Source of the DNA: Fen-999 sp035505955
Lineage (GTDB): Bacteria > Pseudomonadota > Gammaproteobacteria > Burkholderiales > Rhodocyclaceae
Direction of reading: 5' to 3'
NCBI GenBank assembly: GCA_035505955.1
Contig: DATJQH010000144.1
Location: forward strand, 1 to 20,740
DNA: 20,740 nt
Part shown: in pieces, positions 1-7,827 of the stretch
Position numbering within the stretch: the stretch's first letter is position 1
Layout: each line of letters starts with the position of its first letter
Translations under genes and position numbers: made by a program
The notes under the pieces: model-generated
Database searches by the model: none
What the model saw: the letters and a program-made list of their open reading frames with translations, nothing else
Told to the model about the DNA's origin: nothing

Positions 1-276
1 GGCCCGCCGCTGATGATGCGTGCGGTCAGCGACCTGACGCGGCCTTATGGCGTCAAGACCGTGGCCAGCCTGAACTCGATCATGGTCGATGCTACGGGCA
101 TGTGCGGTGCCTGCATGGTGCCGGTGACCATCGACGGCAAGCTGGTGCGCAAGCACGCCTGCATCGACGGCCCGGAGATCGACGCCCACATCATCGACTG
201 GGACAAGTTCCTGCCGCGCTTCGGCCAGTTCAGGAAGCAGGAGCAGGAGAGCAAGGTCAGGCACGGCTTCGCCTGA
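1..276 (+). CDS. C-terminal part of NfnA/SudB-like FAD/NAD-binding oxidoreductase subunit (5' truncated by window)
   Basis: The reading frame is open from base 1 to the TGA at 274-276, giving 91 residues; the start lies outside the window. It begins GPPLMMRAV, the end of the NAD-binding half of the ferredoxin-NADP reductase/dihydroorotate dehydrogenase electron-transfer family. A TGMCGAC motif and a later ACIDGPE motif follow, the [2Fe-2S] ligand region of NfnA and sulfide dehydrogenase SudB. In characterised NfnA the cluster has an unusual Asp ligand plus cysteines, and the Asp before TGMC here fits that position. The partner subunit (GltD-like NfnB/SudA) would be expected just upstream but cannot be seen. 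NfnAB links NAD(H), NADP(H) and ferredoxin, which suits the POR and Rnf genes downstream. Family assignment is good; exact reaction is inferred. Confidence 0.85.
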   Translation, partial: GPPLMMRAVSDLTRPYGVKTVASLNSIMVDATGMCGACMVPVTIDGKLVRKHACIDGPEIDAHIIDWDKFLPRFGQFRKQEQESKVRHGFA

Positions 277-340
277 GCGCGGCGTTCGCGTCCCTTCCCA
301 GGTTCCCGTGGGCCTAGCCCGCGTGGTTTCGGGATGGGAG

Positions 341-367
341 ATTTTGTTTCACGATGTGAAACAAAAT
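341..367. promoter_or_regulatory. Perfect palindrome, probable transcription-factor operator upstream of rnfB
   Basis: ATTTTGTTTCAC (341-352) and GTGAAACAAAAT (356-367) are perfect reverse complements around a 3-base GAT centre. The element is AT-rich in GC-rich surroundings, lies in a non-coding gap, and sits directly upstream of a -35-like hexamer. This is the geometry of a homodimeric regulator site. The core TTTCAC-N3-GTGAAA is not one I can assign safely to a named regulator. It could also form an RNA hairpin if transcribed from upstream. Confidence 0.7.
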
Positions 368-371
368 TATG

Positions 372-399
372 TTGCGTTGCAATGTTTTTTCCATATACT
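372..399 (+). promoter_or_regulatory. Candidate sigma-70 promoter for the rnfB-por-rnfCDGEA operon
   Basis: TTGCGT (372-377) and TATACT (394-399) are separated by 16 bp. They are good -35 and -10 matches in an otherwise GC-rich gap. Transcription would start near 406, leaving a leader of about 248 nt before the rnfB ATG at 654. The palindrome at 341-367 ends four bases upstream of the -35 box. The call rests on motif matching only. Confidence 0.5.
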
Positions 400-418
400 T
401 TCACTCGTCACGAACACT

Positions 419-437
419 AGGGCGGCGCAACCGCCCT
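419..437 (+). other. GC-rich hairpin in the presumed rnfB leader
   Basis: AGGGCGG (419-425) and CCGCCCT (431-437) form a perfect 7-bp stem with a 5-nt loop, followed by TTG only, so there is no real U tract. It lies just downstream of the predicted start site. It could stabilise the leader or attenuate transcription weakly. The rest of the 277-653 gap shows no gene I can support. Confidence 0.35.
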
Positions 438-653
438 TTGTGCCCGCCCAGGATAGGCCCCAATCGGCTTTTCCCCCGAGTAGGCTGGACCAACCCTCCG
501 GCCGCACCGTGAAGGTTTCCGCGATTCGCGCCCGCAAGGTGCTCCTCGCGCAAGCCGACTGAAATTCGTTCTGCTTGTTCTTTGCCTGCCGGCGCCGGGT
601 TTGTCGCGACTGGCATTGGCGCAGTGCAGCATCCGGGCTCGCAGTGGGGGTAT

Positions 654-1532
654 ATGGTGGACTATGTGAATTTGGCGATTTCTGGAGCATTCATGCTTGG
701 CCTAGGCGTTGCCCTGGCCTGGATGCTTGCGATTGCCAGCCGCAAGCTCTACGTCTATGAGGACCATCGGATCGGCGAGGTCGAAGAACGGCTACCGAAG
801 TCGAACTGCGGAGCGTGCGGCCAGGCCGGTTGCCGAGCCTTTGCCGAAAAGGTAGTGACCGGCGACGTGTCGCCAGCCGAGTGCTCGGTGAGTTCGCCTG
901 CGCAGCGCCAGGACATTGCCGATTTCCTCGGCATCGCCGCCGGCCACGCGGAGAAGAAGGTCGCTCGCTTGGCATGTGCCGGCGGACGCCATGTCTCGTT
1001 CCTGCGTGCGCGCTATCACGGTCACAAGTCGTGTCGGGCAGCCGCAGTGGTTTCCGGTGGCGGCAAGGAGTGCGCCTGGGGTTGCCTGGGACTGGCCGAC
1101 TGCGCCAGTGTTTGCACGTTCGGCGCCATCACCATGGATCTGCACGGCCTGCCTCAAGTCGACGCGGACAAATGTACCGGCTGCAGCGATTGTGTCGATG
1201 TCTGTCCGAAGAAACTCTTCAGCGTGCATCCGGTCAGTCATCGACTGTGGGTGGCATGCAAGAACCAGGCGGACGGAGCCACCGCAGAGGCTGCCTGCGA
1301 CGTCGCCTGCACCGCATGTGGCAAGTGTGTTGCCGAAGCAGTACCCGGCCTAATGAAGCTCGATCGCAATCTCGCCACCATCAACTACGAACTCAACACC
1401 TGGGCCCAGCGCAAAGCCATCGAGCGCTGTCCCACGGGTGCCATCGTCTGGTTCGAAAACCCCAACCGCGCCGTCAAGGGTGCCACGGCGAAGAAGATCC
1501 TTCGCAACGAGCCCCTGCCGGTGCTGCAGTGA
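654..1532 (+). CDS. rnfB: RnfB, multi-cluster iron-sulfur subunit of the Rnf complex
   Basis: 292 residues. I chose the ATG at 654 because a purine-rich AGTGGGGG lies just before it and the protein then starts with a membrane helix (about residues 5-26), as RnfB does. Residues C52, C55, C60 and C77 form the Fes-type [4Fe-4S] motif. A CLGLADCASVC segment and a complete CTGCSDCVDVCP motif make the first ferredoxin domain. A second ferredoxin domain starts at CTACGKC (C219, C222, C225) and ends at RCP (C259). In that domain the fourth cysteine position is A229 and the expected C-x2-C-x2-C of the second motif is absent, so it probably holds one cluster. The length and extra domain resemble clostridial RnfB, not the roughly 190-residue RsxB of enterobacteria. 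It relays electrons between ferredoxin and the membrane subunits. Confidence 0.93.
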   Translation: MVDYVNLAISGAFMLGLGVALAWMLAIASRKLYVYEDHRIGEVEERLPKSNCGACGQAGCRAFAEKVVTGDVSPAECSVSSPAQRQDIADFLGIAAGHAEKKVARLACAGGRHVSFLRARYHGHKSCRAAAVVSGGGKECAWGCLGLADCASVCTFGAITMDLHGLPQVDADKCTGCSDCVDVCPKKLFSVHPVSHRLWVACKNQADGATAEAACDVACTACGKCVAEAVPGLMKLDRNLATINYELNTWAQRKAIERCPTGAIVWFENPNRAVKGATAKKILRNEPLPVLQ

Positions 1533-1556
1533 AGCCGCAGTCCATAGGAGCGCGCC

Positions 1557-4500
1557 ATGCTTAAGAAGCTGTTCCAGTCCTCTCTGCTTGAATTCGGAAG
1601 CGCAGCCAAGGACAAGACCGTCAAGTATCCTGGCGTCCGCGACGCAGTCGACGGGAATACTGCAGTGATCCATGTCGAGCGTGAGGCATCCGACGCTGCC
1701 GGTGCCTATCCAATTACGCCATCGACGCAGATGGGCGAGTATTGGGCCGAGGCTGCCAGCGCGGGCCACCTGAACATCTCAGACCGCCCCTTGATCTTCG
1801 TCGAGCCGGAATCCGAGCATGCTGCGGCCGGGGTTACCGCAGGCATGGCAATGACCGGTCTGCGTGCCGTCAATTTCTCCTCGGCCCAGGGCGTAGCGTT
1901 CATGCATGAGTCCCTCTACGGCGCCGTCGGCAAGCGGCTTCCCTATGTGCTCAACATGGGTTGCCGCGCGATCACGAAGGCAACGCTCAACGTCCACTGC
2001 AGCCACGACGACTATCACTGCGTGGACGACACCGGTTTCATCCAGGTGATGGCGAAGAACGCGACCGAAGCGGCCGACCTCAACCTGATCGCGCGCAGGA
2101 CGGCTGAACTGGCGCTGACGCCGGCAATCGTCGGGCAGGACGGTTTCCTGACGACCCACCTGATCGAATCGGCGCTGTTGCCCGAGCGTGCACTGGTCGC
2201 CGAGTTCCTTGGCAAGCCGGACGACATCATCGACACGCCGACGCCCGCGCAGCGAATGCTTTACGGTCCCAAGCGGCGGCGCATCCCTGCACTGTGGGAT
2301 GTCGACATGCCCGTCGTCTCCGGCGCCGTGCAGAACCAGGACGCGTACATGCAGGCCGTAGCGGCCCAAAGGCCCTACTTCTTCGACCACGTAGAGGAAC
2401 TGGCCGAGCGCTCGATGGACGAGTACTGCGACCTCACGGGCCGCCGCTACAACCGTGTTTCCACGTACAAGGCGACTGATGCGGAGTATCTGATTGTCGG
2501 CATGGGCAGTATGGTGGTGCAGGCGGAGGCTGTCGCCGATTATTTGCGCGCAACGCGCAAGCTCAAGGTTGGCGTGGTGAACATCACCATGTACCGCCCC
2601 TTCCCCGGCGATCTGATCGGTCACGTGCTGCGCGGCAGGAAGGGCGTCACCGTGCTCGAGCGTACCGACCAGCCCCTGGCCGAAGACTTGCCCTTGATGC
2701 GCGAGGTGCGCGCTGCGCTGACCAAGTGCCTGGAAAATGGTGCGGCCGGGATCGAGGCCGAAAAGCCGTACGCGGACTACGCCTCCTACGGTGTTGGCGA
2801 TATGCCCAGCCTGTATTCGGGCTGCTTCGGACTCGGCTCGCGCGACATGCAGCCCGAGGCGCTGATCGGGGCAGTGGAGAACATGCTGCCACAGGGCGCG
2901 AGGCGCAAGTTCTACTACCTCTCGGTCGACTTCGTACGTGATCCGCTGAATCCGAATGACGAGATTCACCAGCAGGCGCTGCGCGACGCGTATCCGAAGA
3001 TCAAGGAATTGGCCCTGCGCGGCTCGGAGAATCCGAACCTGTTGCCCAAGGGGGCCATCACCGTGCGCATGCACTCCGTCGGCGGATGGGGTGCCATCAC
3101 GACGGGGAAAAATCTGGCGGTCACGCTGTTCGAGCTGCTCGGTTACGACATCAAGGCCAATCCGAAATACGGCTCCGAAAAGAAAGGTCAGCCCACGACC
3201 TATTATCTGTCGGCGGCGCCCGAGCCCATCCGCGTCAACTGCGAGTACGTCTACGTGGATGTCGTGCTTTCACCCGATCCAAACGTCTTCGGGCACTCCA
3301 ATCCCCTCTCGGGGCTGAAGAAGGGCGGCACCTTCATCATCCAGTCGAATCTGGGTGATCAGACCTGGGCCAACTTCCCGGTCTGGGCGCAGAAGTTCAT
3401 CGTCGACAACGACATCCGCGTCTTCTACATCGATGCGTTTGCCATCGCCCGCGAGGAAGCCGGCAGCCCCGAACTGCAGTTGCGCATGCAGGGAAACGCC
3501 TTCCAGGGGGCCTTCTTCGCGGCCAGTCCGTTAATGAAGAACGCCAGCCTGACCGAAGACAAGTTGTTCAATGCCATCGAGGCGCAACTGCAGTCGAAGT
3601 TCGGCGGCAAGGGCGCATCCGTCGTGCAGAACAACCTGCGCGTGGTCAAGCGTGGCTTCACGGAACTCGCCGAGATCACCAGGAAGGAAGTCGGCGCTAC
3701 ACGCAAGCAGCTTGTGAAGAAGGACGCGGGGTTGCCCATCATGCTCCGCCAGTTGCCGGAGGGCGACGGCCGCGTTGGCGACATCCATCGCTTTTGGCAG
3801 CAGACCGGACACTTCTATGCCACCGGCAAAGGCAACGACAACCTGGTCGATCCCTTCATCGGGCTGTCCGTCATGCCAGCCGCCACAGGTGTGTTCCGCG
3901 ACATGACTGGCATCCGCTTCGAGCATCCGGAATGGATCGCCGAGAACTGCACGGCGTGCGGCAACTGCTATACGGTCTGCCCGGACAGCGCGATTCCCGG
4001 CCTGGTCAGCAACATTGGTGACGTCTTCAACACGGCGGTCAATCGCATCGAAACCGGTGGCACGCCGACCCGCCATCTGCGCCGGGCGGTGCGTTCGGTC
4101 GAAAAGAAGCTGCGCGGCCTGATCAGTGGCGACGGAACGGCCGTTCATGCCCTGATCAACCATGCTGTCGATGCAACTGTCGGAGAGGCGCCCGCCGAGG
4201 ATCGCGAGAAGATGGCCGAGGAGTTCAGACTCTTCAAGGCGCAGATCGGCGATTTCAGGTTTGCCACGACCAAGCCTTACTGGAGCAACAAGGAGAAGAA
4301 GGCGACAGGTTCCGGCGGGCTGTTCTCGATCACAGTCAATCCCAACACCTGCAAGGCCTGTGCGCTTTGCGTGGATGTTTGTGGCGACAATGCCTTGAAG
4401 ATGGTTACGCAGACCGACGAGAGCGTCGAGCAATTGCGTCGCGACTGGAACTTGTGGCTCGACCTGCCGACGACTCCGAAGGAATTCAGCCGCATCGACA

Positions 4501-6482
4501 GCCTGGACGAGAAGATCGGTGCCCTTGAGACCCTGCTGCTCGACAAGCACAACTACGGGGCCATGCCTTGCGGCGACGGCGCCTGTCTCGGTTGCGGCGA
4601 AAAGACGACGATCCATCTGTTTACGTCGACCGTGACGGCATTGATGCAGCCGCGCGTCAAGGCGTTCGTCGAGAAGCTGGACGGCTTGATCGCTGGGCTC
4701 GAGCAGCGCATTCGCATGAAGGTTACCGAGTCGATGGATGTCGGCGACACCAAGTCGATGCTCGCGGCCGTCGATGCGGCTAAGGATGGCGACCTGACGC
4801 TGACCAAGCTGTCGGCGCGGATCAGCGACGGCAAGCCTTCGCAACCCATCGACCCGGCCTGGATGCGCACGGTCGCCCAAGTGCTGGAGCGCCTGAAGGA
4901 CCTTCGCTGGCGCTATGTCGAGGGCCCGAGCAAGCGTGGCCGCTCTGAAATGGGCATGATCAACTCCACCGGTTGTACTTCGGTCTGGGGCGCGACCTAT
5001 CCGTACCATCCGTATCCATTCCCCTGGACCTCGCACCTGTTCCAGGATTCGCCATCGGTGGCGATGGGCATCTTCGAGGGCCATATGGCCAAGATGGCCG
5101 ACGGCTTCAAGGCCGTGCGTTTGGCGGAGCTTGAACTGGCCGGCGAATACCTGCCGGAACTGCATGACGACTTCCTGCGCCGGTTTGGCTGGTCGCAGTT
5201 CAGCGAGGACGAGTGGCACCTGTGCCCGCCCGTCGTTTCGCTCGGCGGCGACGGCGCCATGTACGACATCGGTTTCCAGAACCTGTCGCGAGCCCTGATG
5301 TCCGGGATGCCGATCAAGATTCTCGTGGTCGACACTCAGGTGTATTCCAATACCGGCGGGCAGGCCTGCACTTCTGGCTTCATCGCCCAGGTTGCCGACA
5401 TGTCTCCCTACGGCCAGGCCAAGAAGGGCAAGCAGGAGACACGTAAGGAGATCTCGCTGATCGGCATGGCCCATCGCACCTCCTTCGTGCTGCAGTCAAC
5501 CATCGCCCACGTGAATCACATGCTCGAAGGCTTCATCGACGGACTCAATTCGCGTCGGCCGGCGCTGTTCAACATTTACGCCGTGTGCCCACCGGAGCAC
5601 GGCGTTGGAGACGACCGCGCCGTCGAGCAAAGCAAGCTGGCAGTCGAAGGGCGCGCGTACCCCTTGTTCAAGTTCGACCCCGATGCCGGGCGCACCTTCT
5701 CCGAATGCGTGAGCCTGGACGGCAATCCGGATCTCGACGGCGAGTGGCCGACCTACAGCCTGAAGTACAAGGACGAAAGCGGTATCGAAAAGACTCTGGA
5801 CTTGCCGATGACGTTCGCCGATTTTGCAGCCACCGAAGCACGGTTCGGCAAGCAATTCAAGAAGGCGCCGCCGGAAACCTGGAACAACGACATGCTGACG
5901 CTCGCCGAATTCCTGCAACTGGAGGAAGACGATCGTGAAGGCAAGTTCCCGTACATCTGGGCCGTCGACGCCAAGAACCGGTTGATTCGCCTCCTCGTGT
6001 CGGAAGAACTGTCTCGTTCGAGCGAGGAACGGTTGAATTTCTGGCGCCAATTGAAGGATGTCGCGGGGATCGGCCGCGTGGCCGAGGGCGATGCCGAGGC
6101 GGTTGCCGACCGGGTGCGCGCGGAACTGCTGGCCAGGATCACGGCCAGCCTAGGTGTTGCAGGCAGCGAGGCATTGCCGGGCGCGACGGTGACATCGGTG
6201 GGCGCCGACATTACGGCCGCCAACGCCGAGGGTTTCGAACCCTGCTGGGTCGATACGCCGGAATGCACGGCCTGCGACGAATGCCTGAAACTTGCACCCA
6301 AGGTCTTTGCCTACAACAGCGACAAGAAGACGATCGTCATCGACCCGAAGGGCGGCAGGTACGCCGACATCGTCAAGGCGGCAGAGAAGTGCACGGCCGC
6401 GTGCATCCATCCGGGCACTCCATGGAACCGCAACGAGCCGGGTGTCGACAAGCTCATGGTGCGCGCAGCCAAGTTCAACTAG
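1557..6482 (+). CDS. Giant single-chain pyruvate/2-oxoacid:ferredoxin oxidoreductase with extra C-terminal ferredoxin domain
   Basis: 1641 residues; ATG preceded by AGGAG at 1546-1550. Visible order: pyrimidine-binding domain with AYPITPSTQMGE and a conserved Arg in NMGCRA; transketolase-C-like domain from about 309; gamma-type domain about 500-700; two-cluster ferredoxin domain with C798/C801/C804/C808 and C932/C935/C938/C942; TPP domain with C1010 and C1013, C1140, LGGDGAM (1229-1235) and YSNTGGQAC ending at C1271. These cysteines match the proximal-cluster ligands of known PORs. Usual POR/NifJ length is about 1170-1230. The extra length comes from insertions near 810-930 and 1020-1130 and a long C-terminal region. 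That region ends in a single-cluster ferredoxin motif (C1570, C1573, C1576, then C1612/C1616). It makes acyl-CoA, CO2 and reduced ferredoxin from a 2-oxoacid; pyruvate is likely but not proven. It lies 24 bp after rnfB and 3 bp before rnfC. Confidence 0.92.
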   Translation: MLKKLFQSSLLEFGSAAKDKTVKYPGVRDAVDGNTAVIHVEREASDAAGAYPITPSTQMGEYWAEAASAGHLNISDRPLIFVEPESEHAAAGVTAGMAMTGLRAVNFSSAQGVAFMHESLYGAVGKRLPYVLNMGCRAITKATLNVHCSHDDYHCVDDTGFIQVMAKNATEAADLNLIARRTAELALTPAIVGQDGFLTTHLIESALLPERALVAEFLGKPDDIIDTPTPAQRMLYGPKRRRIPALWDVDMPVVSGAVQNQDAYMQAVAAQRPYFFDHVEELAERSMDEYCDLTGRRYNRVSTYKATDAEYLIVGMGSMVVQAEAVADYLRATRKLKVGVVNITMYRPFPGDLIGHVLRGRKGVTVLERTDQPLAEDLPLMREVRAALTKCLENGAAGIEAEKPYADYASYGVGDMPSLYSGCFGLGSRDMQPEALIGAVENMLPQGARRKFYYLSVDFVRDPLNPNDEIHQQALRDAYPKIKELALRGSENPNLLPKGAITVRMHSVGGWGAITTGKNLAVTLFELLGYDIKANPKYGSEKKGQPTTYYLSAAPEPIRVNCEYVYVDVVLSPDPNVFGHSNPLSGLKKGGTFIIQSNLGDQTWANFPVWAQKFIVDNDIRVFYIDAFAIAREEAGSPELQLRMQGNAFQGAFFAASPLMKNASLTEDKLFNAIEAQLQSKFGGKGASVVQNNLRVVKRGFTELAEITRKEVGATRKQLVKKDAGLPIMLRQLPEGDGRVGDIHRFWQQTGHFYATGKGNDNLVDPFIGLSVMPAATGVFRDMTGIRFEHPEWIAENCTACGNCYTVCPDSAIPGLVSNIGDVFNTAVNRIETGGTPTRHLRRAVRSVEKKLRGLISGDGTAVHALINHAVDATVGEAPAEDREKMAEEFRLFKAQIGDFRFATTKPYWSNKEKKATGSGGLFSITVNPNTCKACALCVDVCGDNALKMVTQTDESVEQLRRDWNLWLDLPTTPKEFSRIDSLDEKIGALETLLLDKHNYGAMPCGDGACLGCGEKTTIHLFTSTVTALMQPRVKAFVEKLDGLIAGLEQRIRMKVTESMDVGDTKSMLAAVDAAKDGDLTLTKLSARISDGKPSQPIDPAWMRTVAQVLERLKDLRWRYVEGPSKRGRSEMGMINSTGCTSVWGATYPYHPYPFPWTSHLFQDSPSVAMGIFEGHMAKMADGFKAVRLAELELAGEYLPELHDDFLRRFGWSQFSEDEWHLCPPVVSLGGDGAMYDIGFQNLSRALMSGMPIKILVVDTQVYSNTGGQACTSGFIAQVADMSPYGQAKKGKQETRKEISLIGMAHRTSFVLQSTIAHVNHMLEGFIDGLNSRRPALFNIYAVCPPEHGVGDDRAVEQSKLAVEGRAYPLFKFDPDAGRTFSECVSLDGNPDLDGEWPTYSLKYKDESGIEKTLDLPMTFADFAATEARFGKQFKKAPPETWNNDMLTLAEFLQLEEDDREGKFPYIWAVDAKNRLIRLLVSEELSRSSEERLNFWRQLKDVAGIGRVAEGDAEAVADRVRAELLARITASLGVAGSEALPGATVTSVGADITAANAEGFEPCWVDTPECTACDECLKLAPKVFAYNSDKKTIVIDPKGGRYADIVKAAEKCTAACIHPGTPWNRNEPGVDKLMVRAAKFN

Positions 6483-6485
6483 GCC

Positions 6486-7823
6486 ATGAGACTACTCAAC
6501 TACTTCCGGGGCGAGACATTCGCCCGGGGCATCCATCCGCCGGAGCACAAGCTCACCGCGCAGCTGCCGATCCGCCGGCTGCCGTTCGCACCCCGGCTGA
6601 TCGTGCATCTGTCGCAGCAGGTCGGCCGCCCGGCCGTGCCGCTCGTGCGGGTGGGCGAGGAGGTGGTACGAGGCCAGCCGATCGCCGCCGCCGATGGCTT
6701 CATTTCGGTGCCGCATCATGCACCGGTTTCCGGCGTGGTCGAGGCGATCCGGTTGCATCCGACCGCCAGCGGCCCCTGGAGCGAAGCAATCATCATCCGG
6801 ACGCACCAGGCATCTTCGCAGGATGTGCTCTGGGAACAACCGCAGGATCTTGCGACGCTCGATGCCGATGGCTTGATTGCGGCCGTGCAGGCCACGGGAG
6901 TCGTCGGGCTGGGCGGCGGCGTTTTTCCGACGCACGCCAAGCTCAAGGTACCCAAGGAATGGCCGGTTGATACGCTGGTCGTCAATGGATGCGAGTGCGA
7001 GCCCTATCTCACTTCCGACCACCGGATCATGGTCGAGCGTGCCGAACAACTGGTGACGGGGATCGGCATTGCGCGGCAACTGCTCGGCAACCCGCGTGCG
7101 GTGATCGGCGTCGAGAACAACAAGATGGACGCTGTCGAGGCAATCGGCGCTTACTTGCCCGATGACGGCTCGGTGAGCGTCGAAGCGGTGCCAACGAAGT
7201 ATCCGCAGGGAGCCGGCGAGATGCTGATCCAGACGCTGCTCGGGCGCGAAGTACCTCCGGACTCGCGCTCCTATCAGGTTGGCGCCTATGTCCAGAACGT
7301 CGCTACGCTGGCCACGCTCGGCGAACTCATGCCGCGCGGCCGCGGTTTCATCGAGCGCGTGATCACCGTGGTCGGATCGGCCGTCAAGCGCCCGGGAAAC
7401 TACCTGGTGCCGATCGGCACGCCGCTCAAGTTCCTGCTCGAGCAGGTTGGCGCCGACGAGGATTCGATCGAAGTCGTATTCGGCGGCCCCATGATGGGCC
7501 AGGCCATCGCGACGTTGGACACGCCGATCACCAAGGGCGTATCGGGCATCCTCGTTTTCCGGGGCCGCGAGATGCAGGCGCGCACCACGCGGCGCACCTA
7601 TCCGTGCATCAAGTGCGGCGAATGCATCGAGTCGTGTCCGATGGGCCTCAATCCGTCCACGCTCGGCATGCTGGCAACCAAGCGCGAATACGAAACCATG
7701 GCCGAGGATTACCGACTCGGTGCCTGCTTCGAATGTGGCAGCTGCACCTACGTTTGCCCCGCGAACATCCCGCTGGTCCAGCATTTCCGCGTGGCCAAGC
7801 AAGTGTTGCGCGGCAAGGGTTGA
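6486..7823 (+). CDS. rnfC: RnfC, NADH/FMN-binding peripheral subunit of the Rnf complex
   Basis: 445 residues, starting 3 bp after the POR stop, so probably translationally coupled; no strong ribosome site is visible. The N-terminal part has the barrel-sandwich features of RnfC/NqrA. The middle has the GLGGGVFPTHAKL glycine-rich segment of the NADH/FMN site, followed by VNGCECEPYLT. Two [4Fe-4S] motifs follow: C374-x2-C377-x2-C380-x3-C384-P and C414-x2-C417-x2-C420-x3-C424-P. The protein stops soon after, without the long Ala-rich tail of enterobacterial and Rhodobacter RnfC. That makes it the short clostridial-like form. It is the site of NAD+/NADH exchange on the cytoplasmic face. Confidence 0.95.
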   Translation: MRLLNYFRGETFARGIHPPEHKLTAQLPIRRLPFAPRLIVHLSQQVGRPAVPLVRVGEEVVRGQPIAAADGFISVPHHAPVSGVVEAIRLHPTASGPWSEAIIIRTHQASSQDVLWEQPQDLATLDADGLIAAVQATGVVGLGGGVFPTHAKLKVPKEWPVDTLVVNGCECEPYLTSDHRIMVERAEQLVTGIGIARQLLGNPRAVIGVENNKMDAVEAIGAYLPDDGSVSVEAVPTKYPQGAGEMLIQTLLGREVPPDSRSYQVGAYVQNVATLATLGELMPRGRGFIERVITVVGSAVKRPGNYLVPIGTPLKFLLEQVGADEDSIEVVFGGPMMGQAIATLDTPITKGVSGILVFRGREMQARTTRRTYPCIKCGECIESCPMGLNPSTLGMLATKREYETMAEDYRLGACFECGSCTYVCPANIPLVQHFRVAKQVLRGKG

Positions 7824-7827
7824 TGAC

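Noticed and set aside
611..630. Sigma-54 promoter for rnfB (TGGCATTGGC region)
   Set aside because: No GC doublet lies 12 bp after the GG, so the -24/-12 spacing fails.
582..653. Upstream ATG for rnfB giving 24 extra residues
   Set aside because: The added residues are not RnfB-like, and the ATG at 654 has a better ribosome site and starts directly before the membrane helix.
3531..5474. A 647-codon open frame on the minus strand opposite the POR gene
   Set aside because: It lies entirely antisense to clear POR domains and its translation has no family features; long antisense frames are expected in GC-rich genes.
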